61,611 bases of DNA from Frigoribacterium sp. CFBP 13712 (lineage in GTDB: Bacteria > Actinomycetota > Actinomycetes > Actinomycetales > Microbacteriaceae): assembly GCF_014842255.1 (NCBI RefSeq), contig NZ_JACYVH010000007.1, positions 99,190 through 160,800 of the forward strand, read 5' to 3'. Within the stretch, counting starts at the first letter, position 1; the number at the start of each line of letters is the position of its first letter. The position numbers were made by a program, and so were the translations under genes. Shown in pieces: positions 9,633 to 17,581 of this stretch. The notes under the pieces are model-generated. The model worked only from the letters and a program-made list of their open reading frames with translations. It made no database searches and was not told the origin of the DNA.

Positions 9633-9707
9633 ATGCCTCGCACGACCGCCGCTCGCACCATGGGTGCGCGGTCGAGCGAGCACATACGACGCCCAGCCGA
9701 CCGATAG
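9633..9707 (+). CDS. Possible 24-codon leader peptide upstream of the HNH gene
   Basis: A short frame starting at ATG 9633, with GGAG in good position, encodes a very basic 24-aa peptide (MPRTTAARTM... ending RRPADR). It is followed at once by a GC-rich hairpin and a pyrimidine tail (9703-9735) before the HNH gene. This is the layout of a translated leader plus attenuator. Coding status is unproven; the size and composition alone do not establish it. Confidence 0.4.
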   Translation: MPRTTAARTMGARSSEHIRRPADR

Positions 9708-9740
9708 AGCACTGCCCTGAGGGGCGGTGCTCTCTTTCGT
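9703..9740 (+). terminator. Hairpin with pyrimidine tail between the short ORF and the HNH gene
   Basis: The arms AGAGCACTGCCC and GGGCGGTGCTCT pair around TGAG, with one mismatch or wobble, and are followed by CTTTCGTT. It overlaps the end of the short upstream frame and sits about 85 bp before the HNH start, so it could attenuate that gene. Confidence 0.55.
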
Positions 9741-9821
9741 TCGGAGGGCACTGCTGGGCCCGGCTGCTGCGAGACGGATCGAATCCCTGGAAGCCGTCCA
9801 GGGTGCTTCGAAAGGGACAGC

Positions 9822-10319
9822 ATGCGCACTCTCGTTCTCAACGCCGGCTTCGAACCGCTGGCCGTGGTGTCCGATCGGCGGGCCCTCGTGCTCGTCATGA
9901 CCCAGAAGGCGACGGTCGTGTCGGCCGACGCCGAGCATCCGGTGCTCGCCGCCCGCGCCTCGTACGACCGGCCGTCGGTCATCGTGCTGACGCGGTACGT
10001 GAGGATCCCGCACGGGCGGACGATCCCGGTGTCGCGGCGCGGGGTGCTGCGACGCGACGCCCACCACTGCGCCTACTGCGGGCGGGGTGCGACCACGATC
10101 GACCACGTGCAGCCGCGGTCGCGCGGGGGAGCCGACAGCTGGGAGAACCTCGTCGCGTGCTGCCTCAAGTGCAACAACCTGAAGAGCGACCGGACTCCGG
10201 CCGAGATGGGGTGGTCGCTGCGGTGGGCGCCGAAGGCTCCGCACGGGGTGGGGTGGATCGTGCGCGGGGTGGAGCGGCCGCAGCGCGAGTGGGACGAGTT
10301 CCTGGCCGCCGCTGCGTAG
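9822..10319 (+). CDS. HNH endonuclease family protein
   Basis: 165-aa nuclease-fold protein. The N-terminal half (LVLNAGFEPLAVVSDRRALV) is the conserved lead of the actinobacterial McrA-like HNH family. The HNH motif follows as CAYCGRGATTIDHVQPRSRGG, then WENLVACCLKCNNLKSDRTP, giving the metal/structural Cys pairs (CxxC twice) and the His/Asn/His core. The family is widespread as a single chromosomal gene in actinobacteria and its biological role is not settled. The start is ATG at 9822. A leader ORF and hairpin lie upstream. Confidence 0.92.
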   Translation: MRTLVLNAGFEPLAVVSDRRALVLVMTQKATVVSADAEHPVLAARASYDRPSVIVLTRYVRIPHGRTIPVSRRGVLRRDAHHCAYCGRGATTIDHVQPRSRGGADSWENLVACCLKCNNLKSDRTPAEMGWSLRWAPKAPHGVGWIVRGVERPQREWDEFLAAAA

Positions 10320-10361
10320 AGGTGCCGCGTGGGCGGGCCGGGGTCGTCGACCTCACCCGCG

Positions 10362-10425
10362 ATGAACCGTGTTCGCGAAGATGAACCACGATAGAACGCG
10401 GTTCATCTTCGCGAACGCGGTTCAT
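10362..10425. repeat. Dispersed 64-bp palindrome, copy 1
   Basis: 26-bp arms (10362-10387 and 10400-10425, one mismatch) contain ATGAACC, TTCGCGAA and GATGAACC, with a 12-nt loop ACGATAGAACGC. A second copy of the same element lies at 28656-28718. It follows the HNH gene and could act as terminator or mobile REP-like element. Confidence 0.85.
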
Positions 10426-10474
10426 GGTGCGCCCGGACGGGGGGAGGCGCGGGTTCGGTAGACTCGCCGGGTCA

Positions 10475-10546
10475 GCCTCTGTAGCTCAATGGAAGAGCAG
10501 TTCCGTCCTAAGGAAAGGGTTGGGGGTTCGAGTCCCTCCAGGGGCA
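10475..10546 (+). tRNA. tRNA-Arg (anticodon CCT)
   Basis: All cloverleaf arms can be drawn. The acceptor is GCCTCTG/CAGGGGC and the D arm is GCTC/GAGC with a short loop. The anticodon loop GTCCTAA gives CCT at positions 34-36. The T arm GGGGG..TTCGAGT..CCCTC contains the canonical TTCGA loop. CCA is not encoded. It decodes the AGG arginine codon. Confidence 0.95.
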
Positions 10547-10568
10547 CCTCAACGACGCTGCGCGCCGA

Positions 10569-10594
10569 TGTGCCCCTGGAGGGACTCGAACCCC
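10569..10594 (-). other. Inverted copy of the tRNA-Arg 3' end
   Basis: On the minus strand these bases repeat the T arm and 3' acceptor strand of the neighbouring tRNA-Arg(CCT): GGGGGTTCGAGTCCCTCCAG followed by GGGCAC. The copy lies 22 bp beyond the gene and is inverted relative to it. Such tRNA 3' fragments are typical attachment-site scars of integrases. A simple hairpin-forming duplication is the alternative. Confidence 0.75.
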
Positions 10595-10616
10595 CGCGGC
10601 CCCGCGCCAGACTCGG

Positions 10617-10684
10617 CACGACGCCAGGAGATGGACACGACGCCAGGAGTTCTTCTGGCGTCGTGTCCATCTCGTGGCGTCGTG
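10617..10684. repeat. Long inverted repeat built from a CACGACGCCAGGAG direct repeat
   Basis: Inner arms of 19 bp (10628-10646 and 10655-10673, perfect) are extended by outer 10-bp arms CACGACGCCA/TGGCGTCGTG (10617-10626, 10675-10684). Together they make a near-perfect 30-bp stem with an 8-nt loop. The 14-mer CACGACGCCAGGAG occurs twice in the left arm. It lies just beyond the permease stop codon and may terminate transcription from that side. Confidence 0.8.
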
Positions 10685-10695
10685 GGGGCGGCGGG

Positions 10696-12039
10696 TCAGC
10701 GGGCGGCAGGTGCCTTCGAGCGGAGGCGCGCCACGATGAAGAGCACGGCGCCCGCGGCGAGCAGGATGCCTCCGAAGAGCCAGACCTGCCCGCTCTGCTG
10801 CGTCAGCAGCAGCACGCACGAGGCCACGCCCAGCACCGGCACGGCCGTCCACACCCGGAAGTGCTCGTGCTCGACCCGGTCGCGACGCAGCACGAGCACC
10901 GCCACGTTCGTGCTGATGAAGACGAAGAGCAGCAGCAGCACGACGGTCTCGGCCAGCGTGCCGATGTCGCCGATCAGCGTCAGACCCATCGCCACGGCCG
11001 TCGTCACGAGGATCGCCGCCCAGGGCGTCTTGCGGCGGAGCAGCACAGCGCCGAGCGCGCGGGGCAGCAGGCCCTGCTCCGCCATTCCGAACGTGACGCG
11101 GCTCGCCATGATCATCGTCAGCAGGGCGCCGTTCGCGACCGCCACCAAAGCGATGAGGCTGAAGACCCACTCGGGGATCCCGGCACCCGAGGCCGAGACG
11201 ACGGCGAGCAGTGGTCCGGTCGAGTCGGACAGCTCCGACGCGGGCAGGGCGATCGAGCTCGCGAGCCCGACGAGCACGTAGACGACGCCGGCCGTGATCA
11301 GCGAGGCGAAGAGGGCGCGAGGGTAGACGCGCGACGGATCACGCACCTCCTCGGCGATGTTGGCGCTCGTCTCGAAGCCGACGAACGAGTAGTACGCGAT
11401 GATCGCGGCGCCGAGAGTCGCGATGGCGGGGTTGGCGTCGGCGGGGAACTCGCCGATCCGGCTGACGTCACCGCCCCCGCCGCCGAGCATCATCGCCACG
11501 ACGGCGATCACGACGACGAGACCGGACACCTCGATCACCGTCATGATCACGTTGCCCTTGAGCGACTCGCTGATGCCCCGCGCGTTCAGGCACGCGACCA
11601 GGGCGAGGAACACGATGGCCGTCGGCACGGCCGGCAGGTCGACGAACGTGCCGAGGTAGTCGCCCGCGAAGGCCAGCGACAGACCGGCCGCGCTCGTCAC
11701 CCCGGCGGCCAGCATGCTGAACCCGACCAGGAACGAGATGACCGGCTGACGGAAGGCGCGCTCCGCGAAGATCGCCGCGCCTCCTGCCTTCGGGTACTTC
11801 GTGACCAGCTCGGCGTACGAGCCCGCCGTCAACAGTGCCAGCAGCAGCGCGAGCAGCAGCGGCGCCCAGCGCGCCCCGCCGACCTCGGCCGACAGCGTGC
11901 CCATCAGCGCGTAGATGCCCGCACCGAGCACGTCGCCGAGGATGAACAGGTAGAGCAGCGGCCCGGTGATCCCCTGCTTGAGCTTCGACGGCGAGCTGTC
12001 GGACGCCGCGGGGGCGCTGGTGGGGGCGGGGGTGTTCAT
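10696..12039 (-). CDS. APC-superfamily amino-acid permease
   Basis: 447-aa integral membrane protein with 12 hydrophobic segments. The APC-family TM1 signature is visible near the N-terminus (ITGPLLYLFILGDVLGAGIY), as is the TM6 segment IAYYSFVGFETSANIAEEVRDPSR. Family knowledge: proton-coupled uptake or exchange of amino acids or polyamines; the substrate is not predictable. The N-terminal 25 residues are a Pro/Ala/Ser-rich cytoplasmic tail. The ATG at 12039 is preceded by GAGGAG. The gene stands alone between the repeat-rich tRNA region and the CrcB pair. Confidence 0.9.
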   Translation of the reverse strand: MNTPAPTSAPAASDSSPSKLKQGITGPLLYLFILGDVLGAGIYALMGTLSAEVGGARWAPLLLALLLALLTAGSYAELVTKYPKAGGAAIFAERAFRQPVISFLVGFSMLAAGVTSAAGLSLAFAGDYLGTFVDLPAVPTAIVFLALVACLNARGISESLKGNVIMTVIEVSGLVVVIAVVAMMLGGGGGDVSRIGEFPADANPAIATLGAAIIAYYSFVGFETSANIAEEVRDPSRVYPRALFASLITAGVVYVLVGLASSIALPASELSDSTGPLLAVVSASGAGIPEWVFSLIALVAVANGALLTMIMASRVTFGMAEQGLLPRALGAVLLRRKTPWAAILVTTAVAMGLTLIGDIGTLAETVVLLLLFVFISTNVAVLVLRRDRVEHEHFRVWTAVPVLGVASCVLLLTQQSGQVWLFGGILLAAGAVLFIVARLRSKAPAAR

Positions 12040-12163
12040 GGGTCTCCTCGAGGTCGGGTGCCTCGGACAGTCAATGCGTAAACGGAAGAGGAGGCGCGGG
12101 TCCGCCCCATGAGGCCGCGAGGGGTTGACAACGGGGGCGGGCTTCCGGTCTCGGACCCGCTTC

Positions 12164-12211
12164 GGAGCCGGAGCCGGAGCCGGGGCCGGTGCCGGTGCCG
12201 GTGCCGGGGCC
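12164..12211. repeat. GCCGGA/GCCGGT hexamer tandem repeat
   Basis: About eight head-to-tail hexamers (GCCGGA, then GCCGGG, then GCCGGT) lie in the 235-bp gap between the permease and the CrcB pair. It is a candidate length-variable tract. The rest of the gap (12040-12274) shows no gene, and I see no convincing fluoride riboswitch in it. Confidence 0.7.
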
Positions 12212-12274
12212 AGACGCGGGTACCCTCGGCGAGGCGCGTATCGGCGCACGATCGAGGGATGACGAGGAGGCGCG

Positions 12275-12820
12275 GTGACAGACGACCCGGCATCCCGCTC
12301 CGGCGACGGCAGCGGCTCGCGACCCGCCGCCACCCGACCCCTTCACCTGCGGTGGAGTTCGCTCGGCCTGGTCGCGCTCGGCGGAATGGTGGGGACCGCG
12401 CTGCGCGAGGGGCTGGCGCTGACGTTCGCCGCGCCTCCCGGGGGGTTCCCGGTCGCGATCCTCGTCATCAACCTCGTCGGCTCGTTCGCGCTGGGTCTGC
12501 TGCTCGAGTCTCTGGTGCGCCGTGGATCGGACGAGGGGCGGCGTCGGACGGCGCGGCTGCTCGTGGGGACGGGGCTGATCGGCGGCTTCACCACGTACAG
12601 CGCGTTCGCGGTCGACGTCGGACTGCTCGGATCGGGCGACGGCCTCGTGATGGCCCTCGCCTACGCCGTGTCGTCGGTGGTGCTCGGGACCCTCGCCGCC
12701 GGGGCCGGCATCGCCCTCGCCGGACGACTGCACCGACGCGACGACCGACCTGGCGACCGGCGCGTCGACCGGCGCGTCGACCGGCGCCCGCCCGGACACG
12801 GGCAGGGAGGCACGGCATGA
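12275..12820 (+). CDS. crcB: CrcB/Fluc fluoride channel, subunit 1
   Basis: 181-aa Fluc-family fluoride exporter subunit. Four membrane segments carry the family signatures GGMVGTALRE (TM1), INLVGSFALG (TM2, with the pore Asn) and GLIGGFTTYSAF (TM3, with the break and phenylalanine box). The C-terminus is unusual: a basic tail with VDRRVDRRPPG repeats of about 25 residues. GTG at 12275 follows GAGGAGG. The stop overlaps the start of the second crcB (ATGA), the usual arrangement for Gram-positive pairs that form heterodimers. Confidence 0.94.
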   Translation: MTDDPASRSGDGSGSRPAATRPLHLRWSSLGLVALGGMVGTALREGLALTFAAPPGGFPVAILVINLVGSFALGLLLESLVRRGSDEGRRRTARLLVGTGLIGGFTTYSAFAVDVGLLGSGDGLVMALAYAVSSVVLGTLAAGAGIALAGRLHRRDDRPGDRRVDRRVDRRPPGHGQGGTA

Positions 12821-13218
12821 CCGGCCCGCTCGTCTTCGTCGCCATCGCGCTCGCGGGCGGGGTGGGTGCGGCTCTGCGCCTCGTCGTCGACGGGATCGTG
12901 CGGTCGGCCATCGCGGCGCGGACGCGAGTCGACTGGGCGCCGCGACGGCTGCCGCTCGGCACCGCGCTCATCAACGTGACGGGGTCGTTCGCGCTCGGTC
13001 TGCTGACCGGGCTGGCGTCGACCGGCGGGGTCTCGCACGAGGTGCTGCTCGTCGCGGGCGGCGGACTGATCGGCGGGTACACGACGTTCAGCACGGCGAG
13101 CGTCGAGACCGCGCGACTGCTCGCGGACGGGCGTCGCGGCGCCGGCGCGCTGAACGTCGTCGGCGTGCTGGTGCTGTCGGTCGGAGCCGCGGTGCTCGGG
13201 GTGGCGATCGGGGGCTGA
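12817..13218 (+). CDS. crcB: CrcB/Fluc fluoride channel, subunit 2
   Basis: 133-aa partner of the preceding channel gene, four membrane spans. Signatures are GGVGAALRLVVDG, INVTGSFALGLLTG and GGLIGGYTTFSTASVE. The ATG overlaps the upstream TGA by four bases. Known biology: two-subunit Fluc channels in the membrane expel fluoride. A CTGCGG tandem repeat begins about 20 bp after the stop. Confidence 0.94.
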   Translation: MTGPLVFVAIALAGGVGAALRLVVDGIVRSAIAARTRVDWAPRRLPLGTALINVTGSFALGLLTGLASTGGVSHEVLLVAGGGLIGGYTTFSTASVETARLLADGRRGAGALNVVGVLVLSVGAAVLGVAIGG

Positions 13219-13240
13219 GCCTCGAGCAGGGCGGCAGGGT

Positions 13241-13347
13241 GCGGCTGCGGCTGCGGCTGCGGCTGCGGCTGGGGTTGAGGCGCGGGCTGCGGCCGGGGCC
13301 AGGGCGCGGGCTGCGGCGTGGGCCGGGGCCGGGGCCGGGTCCGGGAC
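13241..13347. repeat. GCGGCT hexamer array and GC-rich low-complexity spacer
   Basis: Five perfect GCGGCT hexamers (13241-13270) are followed by degenerate GGGCTGCGGCC and GGCCGGGGCC units up to about 13347. It fills the spacer between the converging crcB and modBC genes. No hairpin terminator with a T tract is visible. Confidence 0.75.
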
Positions 13348-13360
13348 CGCGGGCGTGCGC

Positions 13361-15361
13361 TCAGCGGCGATCGGCGGGGTAGACCTCGGCGGCCGCGCGG
13401 TCGAACGAGAACCAGACGGGGTGCCCGACGCGGTCGTCGAGCTCGGCGGCCCGCCTCGGGCTGAGGTCGGCCGACAGCAGCGCGCCCCGCAGCCGGACGA
13501 CGTCGCCCCGCGGTTCGAGGTCGAGCAGCTCGCCCCGGACGCATTCTCGCGAGGCGTCGTCGGGCCGATCGAACGACACGGTGACCAGGGCAGGAGGCAC
13601 GGCGAACGACACGGCGCCTCCTTCGGTCATGAGGCGGTCGGCTCCCGAGCCGGTGCCGACGCCGAGGCGCGTGTCGGCGTCGACCTGCACCGCGCCCCGG
13701 TCGACGACCCCGGTGACCAGGTTCACGCCGGCGAGCCGCGCAGCGAAGCGCGTGCGCGGACGATCGAAGACCTCGGTCGGCGTCCCCTCGTCGACGATGC
13801 GACCGCCCTCGACGAGGACGACGCGATCCGCGAGCGTGTAGGCGTCGAGCGCGTCGTGCGTGACGATCACCACGGTGCGATCGGCGAGCACGCGCCGCAG
13901 GGTCCGACGCAGGGCGGGCGTCACGACCACGTCGAGCGCCGCCAGGGGCTCGTCGAGCAGCAGGACGCCCGGCTCCGACGCGAGCGCCCGGGCGATGGCG
14001 ACCCGCTGAGCCTGACCGCCCGACAGCTCGGCCGGATTCCGGCCCCCGAGATCGAGCACCCCGACCTCGTCGAGCCGGCGCCGGGCCGCGCGGCGTGCCT
14101 CGTCGGCGGGGCGCCCTGCGCTGCGCGGGCCGAACGCCACGTTCTCGAGCACGGTCAGATGCGGGAAGAGCAGCGGCTCCTGCGCCAGGAGCGAGACGCC
14201 GCGGAGGTGCGGTGCGAGCCACGACGACGCGTCGCCCCGATCGGGGCCCGCCTCGGCGAGCACGGCGTCGTCGAGGGTGATCCGACCCGCATCGGGTCGC
14301 ACGAGCCCGGCGACGGCGCCGAGCAGCGTCGACTTGCCCGCGCCGTTCGGGCCGAGCACGGCCACCGTCTCGCCCGGCGCGACGACGAGGTGGAGGTCGA
14401 CGTCGCGCTCGTCGACCCGGAGGGTCACGTCGAGACGACGCGCAGGCGCGGTGGGCGGGGAGGAGCGCAGCGGAACGCGATCCGCTCGCAGGCCGCCGTC
14501 GGCACGGTCGGGAGCGTCCGTCGACGGGCGGTCCGGGGGCGCCGCCCCGCGGGTGGGCGCGAACCCGCCGACCCGATGCGCGACCGCGACGATCACGACG
14601 GCGACGACGACCAGTACGAGCGAGAGGGCGACGGCCGTGTCGGGGTCGGTCTCGCGCTGCAGGTAGATCTCGAGCGGGAGGGTGCGGGTCGTGCCCTGCA
14701 GGCTCCCGGCGAAGGTCAGCGTCGCGCCGAACTCGCCGAGGGCCCGGGCGAACGACAGCACGGCGCCCGAGATGACCGCGGGCAGCACGAGAGGCAGCGT
14801 GACGCGGCGCAGCGCGGTCGTCGGTCGGGCGCCGAGTGTCGCGGCCACGACCTCGTACCGCGTGCCGACGGTGCGCAGGGCGCCCTCGAGACTGAGTACG
14901 AGGAACGGCAGGGCGACGAAGGTCTGCGCCAGGACGACCGCCGTCGTCGAGAACGCGATCTCGACGCCGAGCACGTCGAGCACCCCGCCGAGCAGCCCTC
15001 GCCGGCCGAACGTGTAGAGCAGCGCGATGCCGCCCACCACGGGTGGGAGGACGAGCGGCAGCAGCACGAGCGCGCGCAGCAGCTGCTGCCCGCGGAATCG
15101 CGCCCGTGCCAGCACGACGGCCATCGGCACGCCGAAGACGACGCAGAGGGCGGTCGCGGCGATGGAGGTGCGGAGGCTGAGGAGGAGCGCCGACAGCGAC
15201 GACTCCGATGTGACGAGCGGGATGAAGCGGGGCCAGTCCACCCGCAGCACCATCGCCGCGAGGGGCAGCACCACGAATGCCGCGCCCACGGCGGCTGCGA
15301 TCAGCACACCCCCCGGGATGCCGAGGGCGGGTGCGCGGCCGACGGGCCCGCGCCTCGTCAC
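13361..15361 (-). CDS. Molybdate ABC transporter, permease-ATPase fusion (ModB-ModC)
   Basis: 666-aa fusion. Residues 1-270 are a ModB-like permease with five to six spans and the EAA-type loop around [22 protein letters not shown]. After a Pro/Ala-rich linker (about 270-310) comes the ATPase: Walker [11 protein letters not shown]-loop [10 protein letters not shown], signature [16 protein letters not shown], Walker [14 protein letters not shown]-loop VTHD. A C-terminal regulatory segment of about 130 residues is TOBE-like. GTG at 15361 overlaps the modA stop (GTGA). With ModA it forms a complete importer. The fused form is known in some actinobacteria but is not the textbook arrangement. Confidence 0.92.
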   Translation of the reverse strand: MTRRGPVGRAPALGIPGGVLIAAAVGAAFVVLPLAAMVLRVDWPRFIPLVTSESSLSALLLSLRTSIAATALCVVFGVPMAVVLARARFRGQQLLRALVLLPLVLPPVVGGIALLYTFGRRGLLGGVLDVLGVEIAFSTTAVVLAQTFVALPFLVLSLEGALRTVGTRYEVVAATLGARPTTALRRVTLPLVLPAVISGAVLSFARALGEFGATLTFAGSLQGTTRTLPLEIYLQRETDPDTAVALSLVLVVVAVVIVAVAHRVGGFAPTRGAAPPDRPSTDAPDRADGGLRADRVPLRSSPPTAPARRLDVTLRVDERDVDLHLVVAPGETVAVLGPNGAGKSTLLGAVAGLVRPDAGRITLDDAVLAEAGPDRGDASSWLAPHLRGVSLLAQEPLLFPHLTVLENVAFGPRSAGRPADEARRAARRRLDEVGVLDLGGRNPAELSGGQAQRVAIARALASEPGVLLLDEPLAALDVVVTPALRRTLRRVLADRTVVIVTHDALDAYTLADRVVLVEGGRIVDEGTPTEVFDRPRTRFAARLAGVNLVTGVVDRGAVQVDADTRLGVGTGSGADRLMTEGGAVSFAVPPALVTVSFDRPDDASRECVRGELLDLEPRGDVVRLRGALLSADLSPRRAAELDDRVGHPVWFSFDRAAAEVYPADRR

Positions 15362-16218
15362 GGCGACCCGAATCCGGCCGCCGAGAGCACCGCTCGGCCG
15401 TCGGGACCGGCCACGTAGTCGACGAACGCCTGCGCCGCATCCGACTCTCGGGAGTCGGTGAGCGCGACGATCGGGTACGTGTTGACGGCTTCGGCCGACT
15501 CGTCGAAGGGAACGCCCTCGACGGCGTCGCCCGCGGCGGCGATGTCGGTCACGTAGACCAGCCCCGCGTCGGCCTCGCCCGAGGTGACCTTGCCGAGCAC
15601 GTCGGTGACGGAGGACTCCTCGCTGACCGGGGTCAGCGCGACCCCCGCCGCCTCCGTGACGGTGGTCGTCGCCGCGCCGCAGGGCACGGCGGGGGCGCAG
15701 ACGACGACCTTCAGATCGGGGTCGGCGAGATCGGCGAGGTCGCGCACGCCGGCGGGATCACCCGGAGGCACGGCGATCTCGAGCACGTTCGTCGCGAAGT
15801 CGACCGGGTCGCCGTCCGCGAGGCCCGCATCGACCACCGTGCTCATGTTCTTCGCATCGGCCGAGGCGAAGACGTCGGCGGGCGCCCCCTCGACGATCTG
15901 CGTGGCGAGATCGGACGAGCCCGCGAGGTTCAGGTCGACCGACACCCCCGGATGCGCGGCCTCGAAGTCGGCGGCCAGGTCGGTGAACGAGCCCGTGAGC
16001 GATGCGGCGGCGAAGACCGTCACGCTGCCCGACAGCTCGTCACCGCCCGATGAGTCCGACGCCGAGGTCGCATCGCCGCCGGATGCCCCGCACGCGGTCA
16101 GCGCGAGAAGCGTCAGCGCGACGGTGCCGAGCACGCCGGTGCGGCGGGTGCGGCGGGTGCGGAGGCTGCGCCCCGAGCGAGCGAGACCGCCGGCACCCCG
16201 GGCCGCGGGGGTGCTCAT
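15358..16218 (-). CDS. modA: Molybdate-binding lipoprotein ModA
   Basis: 286-aa periplasmic-type substrate-binding lipoprotein. A basic N-terminus with RTRRTRRT is followed by a hydrophobic stretch and the lipobox LTAC, so the mature chain starts at Cys near residue 45. The ModA fold opens with [21 protein letters not shown] and contains [24 protein letters not shown], which carries the oxyanion-binding Ser residues. The ATG at 16218 overlaps the stop of the upstream HTH-Mop gene, and the 3' end overlaps modBC, so three genes form one coupled operon. Confidence 0.93.
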   Translation of the reverse strand: MSTPAARGAGGLARSGRSLRTRRTRRTGVLGTVALTLLALTACGASGGDATSASDSSGGDELSGSVTVFAAASLTGSFTDLAADFEAAHPGVSVDLNLAGSSDLATQIVEGAPADVFASADAKNMSTVVDAGLADGDPVDFATNVLEIAVPPGDPAGVRDLADLADPDLKVVVCAPAVPCGAATTTVTEAAGVALTPVSEESSVTDVLGKVTSGEADAGLVYVTDIAAAGDAVEGVPFDESAEAVNTYPIVALTDSRESDAAQAFVDYVAGPDGRAVLSAAGFGSP

Positions 16219-16625
16219 GCGCCCACCGGTCGCTGAGGCGTCTCGACGATGACGGTCGTCGCCTTCACCACGGCGACCGCGACCGAGCCGAGCTCGAGAC
16301 CGAGTTCGCGCACCGCCTCGCTGCTCATCAACGAGACGACGCGATGCGGGCCGCACTGGATCTCGACCTGCGCCATGACGGTGTCCATCACGATGTCGGT
16401 CACGAGCCCGACGAAGCGGTTGCGCGCCGATCGACCGATGCCCGACGGGTCGTCGGGCAGCACGGCGTTCTCACGCGCGAGTCGAGCCAGGGCGAGTCCG
16501 TCGACGACGGTGCGTGAGGACGCGTCGCGCTCGCCGACGAGGGTGCCGTCGGCGATCCACCGACGGACGGTGTCGTCGCTGACGCCGAGGAAGGACGCGG
16601 CGTCGCGGATCCGTATCTGAGCCAT
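16215..16625 (-). CDS. HTH-plus-Mop/TOBE molybdate-responsive protein
   Basis: 136-aa protein. Residues 1-55 are a MerR-like/excisionase-type helix-turn-helix (DAASFLGVSDDTVRRWIADGTL). Residues 68-132 are a molybdopterin-binding (Mop/TOBE) domain with SARNRFVGLVTDIVMDTVMAQVEIQCGPHRVVSLMSSEAV-like features: SARN, the central VMAQVEI and MSSEAVRELGL. Known homologues in mycobacteria sit beside mod genes and bind molybdate. It is the first gene of the mod operon and probably regulates it. ATG 16625 (MAQIRI) fits homologues; ATG 16637 is possible. Confidence 0.88.
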   Translation of the reverse strand: MAQIRIRDAASFLGVSDDTVRRWIADGTLVGERDASSRTVVDGLALARLARENAVLPDDPSGIGRSARNRFVGLVTDIVMDTVMAQVEIQCGPHRVVSLMSSEAVRELGLELGSVAVAVVKATTVIVETPQRPVGA

Positions 16626-16795
16626 GGAGCCCAGCATAAGTCCGCATCTGCGTCGAAGTGAAGCTGGACAGCCCTCGTGTGCGTCTCGGAATGCCTACCG
16701 GAAGCACCCCGAGTCGTTGGTCAGAAGGTGCCCTCGGGGGCGGCGGGAAGCGCGCGAAGCGACCACCGTGCGCCGATTCGCGGCAAGGCCCCGCG

Positions 16796-16853
16796 TCGAG
16801 TGGTCGGAAGATGTCCTTCCCTCGTCTGGGAAGAGCATCTTCCGACCACTCGA
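16796..16853. repeat. Perfect 18-bp-arm hairpin upstream of the mod operon
   Basis: Arms 16796-16813 and 16836-16853 (TCGAGTGGTCGGAAGATG and its complement) enclose a smaller CTTCCC...GGGAAG stem. The pattern GGTCGGAAG..CCTTC..TCTTCCGACC resembles the units of the 83-bp array at 20063-20366, so it may be a symmetric member of that family. It also lies at the 3' end of the sortase gene and may terminate it. Confidence 0.75.
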
Positions 16854-16870
16854 CCGGCAGGGGCCAGTGC

Positions 16871-17581
16871 CTACGACACGCGCTCGGCGAAGACGACGCG
16901 GTTGTCGTCGTAGTGCCCGACGCTCCGGTCGAAGAATCCGCCGCAGGTGATGAGGCGCAGCGAGTCGTCCGCCGTCGCGCCGAAGACCCTGGCCGTGGGG
17001 AAGTCCGCCTTGGCGAAGTCCTCGACCTCGGTCACGGCGTAGCGCGCGGGCGTGCCGTCGGCGTCGAGCACCTCGACCTCGTCGCCCACCACGACCTCCG
17101 ACAGTCGCGCGAACACCGCCGGCCCCGTGGTCGAGTCGACGTGCGCCGCGATGACGGTCGGTCCCCTCCCGCCGGGTCGACCGCCTCCGGTGAACCAGCC
17201 CACGTCGTCGAAGTCCGTCGGGACCTCCATGCGTCCGTCGGCGGCGATGCCGAGGTCGATGAGGGGCTCGTCCAGCTCGATCGACGGAACCGACACCCTG
17301 ATCGGGGCGACCCCGTCGGCGATCGCCGGCGACGCCGCCGGGGTCGGTGCGGCCGATGGAGCGGCGGACCCGGCAGGAGGCGCGCTCGGCTCCGCCGTCG
17401 GACCCGACCCCGTCGGGGCGGTGATCTCCGTCGGGGTGGCGGGCGCGCCTCCTGAACCGGGCGCGCAGCCGGTCAGCACGAGGGCGACCGCCGCGGCGGC
17501 CGAGACGACCAGGGTCGCGGCCGCCCGACGGGTGCGCCGCTCACGCAGCGCACCCGTCGTGTGGCGACCGCGGGAGATCAG
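16871..17581 (-). CDS. Class F sortase, lipoprotein-type leader, non-AUG start
   Basis: Cysteine transpeptidase outside the membrane. The catalytic domain shows TVIAAHVDS (His), LRLITCGGFF (Cys) and Arg residues just after it in DRSVGHYDDNRVVFAE, typical of class F. A Pro/Ala/Thr-rich spacer of about 55 residues precedes it. No ATG exists in frame. GTG 17479 would leave only MLTGC, yet the frame upstream encodes a textbook signal (RERRTRRAAATLVVSAAAAV then ALVLTGC with a lipobox). The real start is therefore upstream, most likely CTG 17581, which overlaps the CHRD gene stop (CTGA). The neighbouring CHRD protein is its probable substrate. Confidence 0.8.
   Translation of the reverse strand: MISRGRHTTGALRERRTRRAAATLVVSAAAAVALVLTGCAPGSGGAPATPTEITAPTGSGPTAEPSAPPAGSAAPSAAPTPAASPAIADGVAPIRVSVPSIELDEPLIDLGIAADGRMEVPTDFDDVGWFTGGGRPGGRGPTVIAAHVDSTTGPAVFARLSEVVVGDEVEVLDADGTPARYAVTEVEDFAKADFPTARVFGATADDSLRLITCGGFFDRSVGHYDDNRVVFAERVS

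Noticed and set aside
12040-12274. Fluoride riboswitch upstream of crcB
   Set aside because: Expected by gene context, but the conserved GGNGAUGG and downstream pairing blocks could not be placed. A covariance-model search would decide.
12588-15440. A 950-codon minus-strand frame with a PQPQPQ run across modBC and crcB
   Set aside because: It overlaps modBC in another frame and the crcB genes in antisense. The PQ run is simply the translated GCGGCT hexamer repeat.
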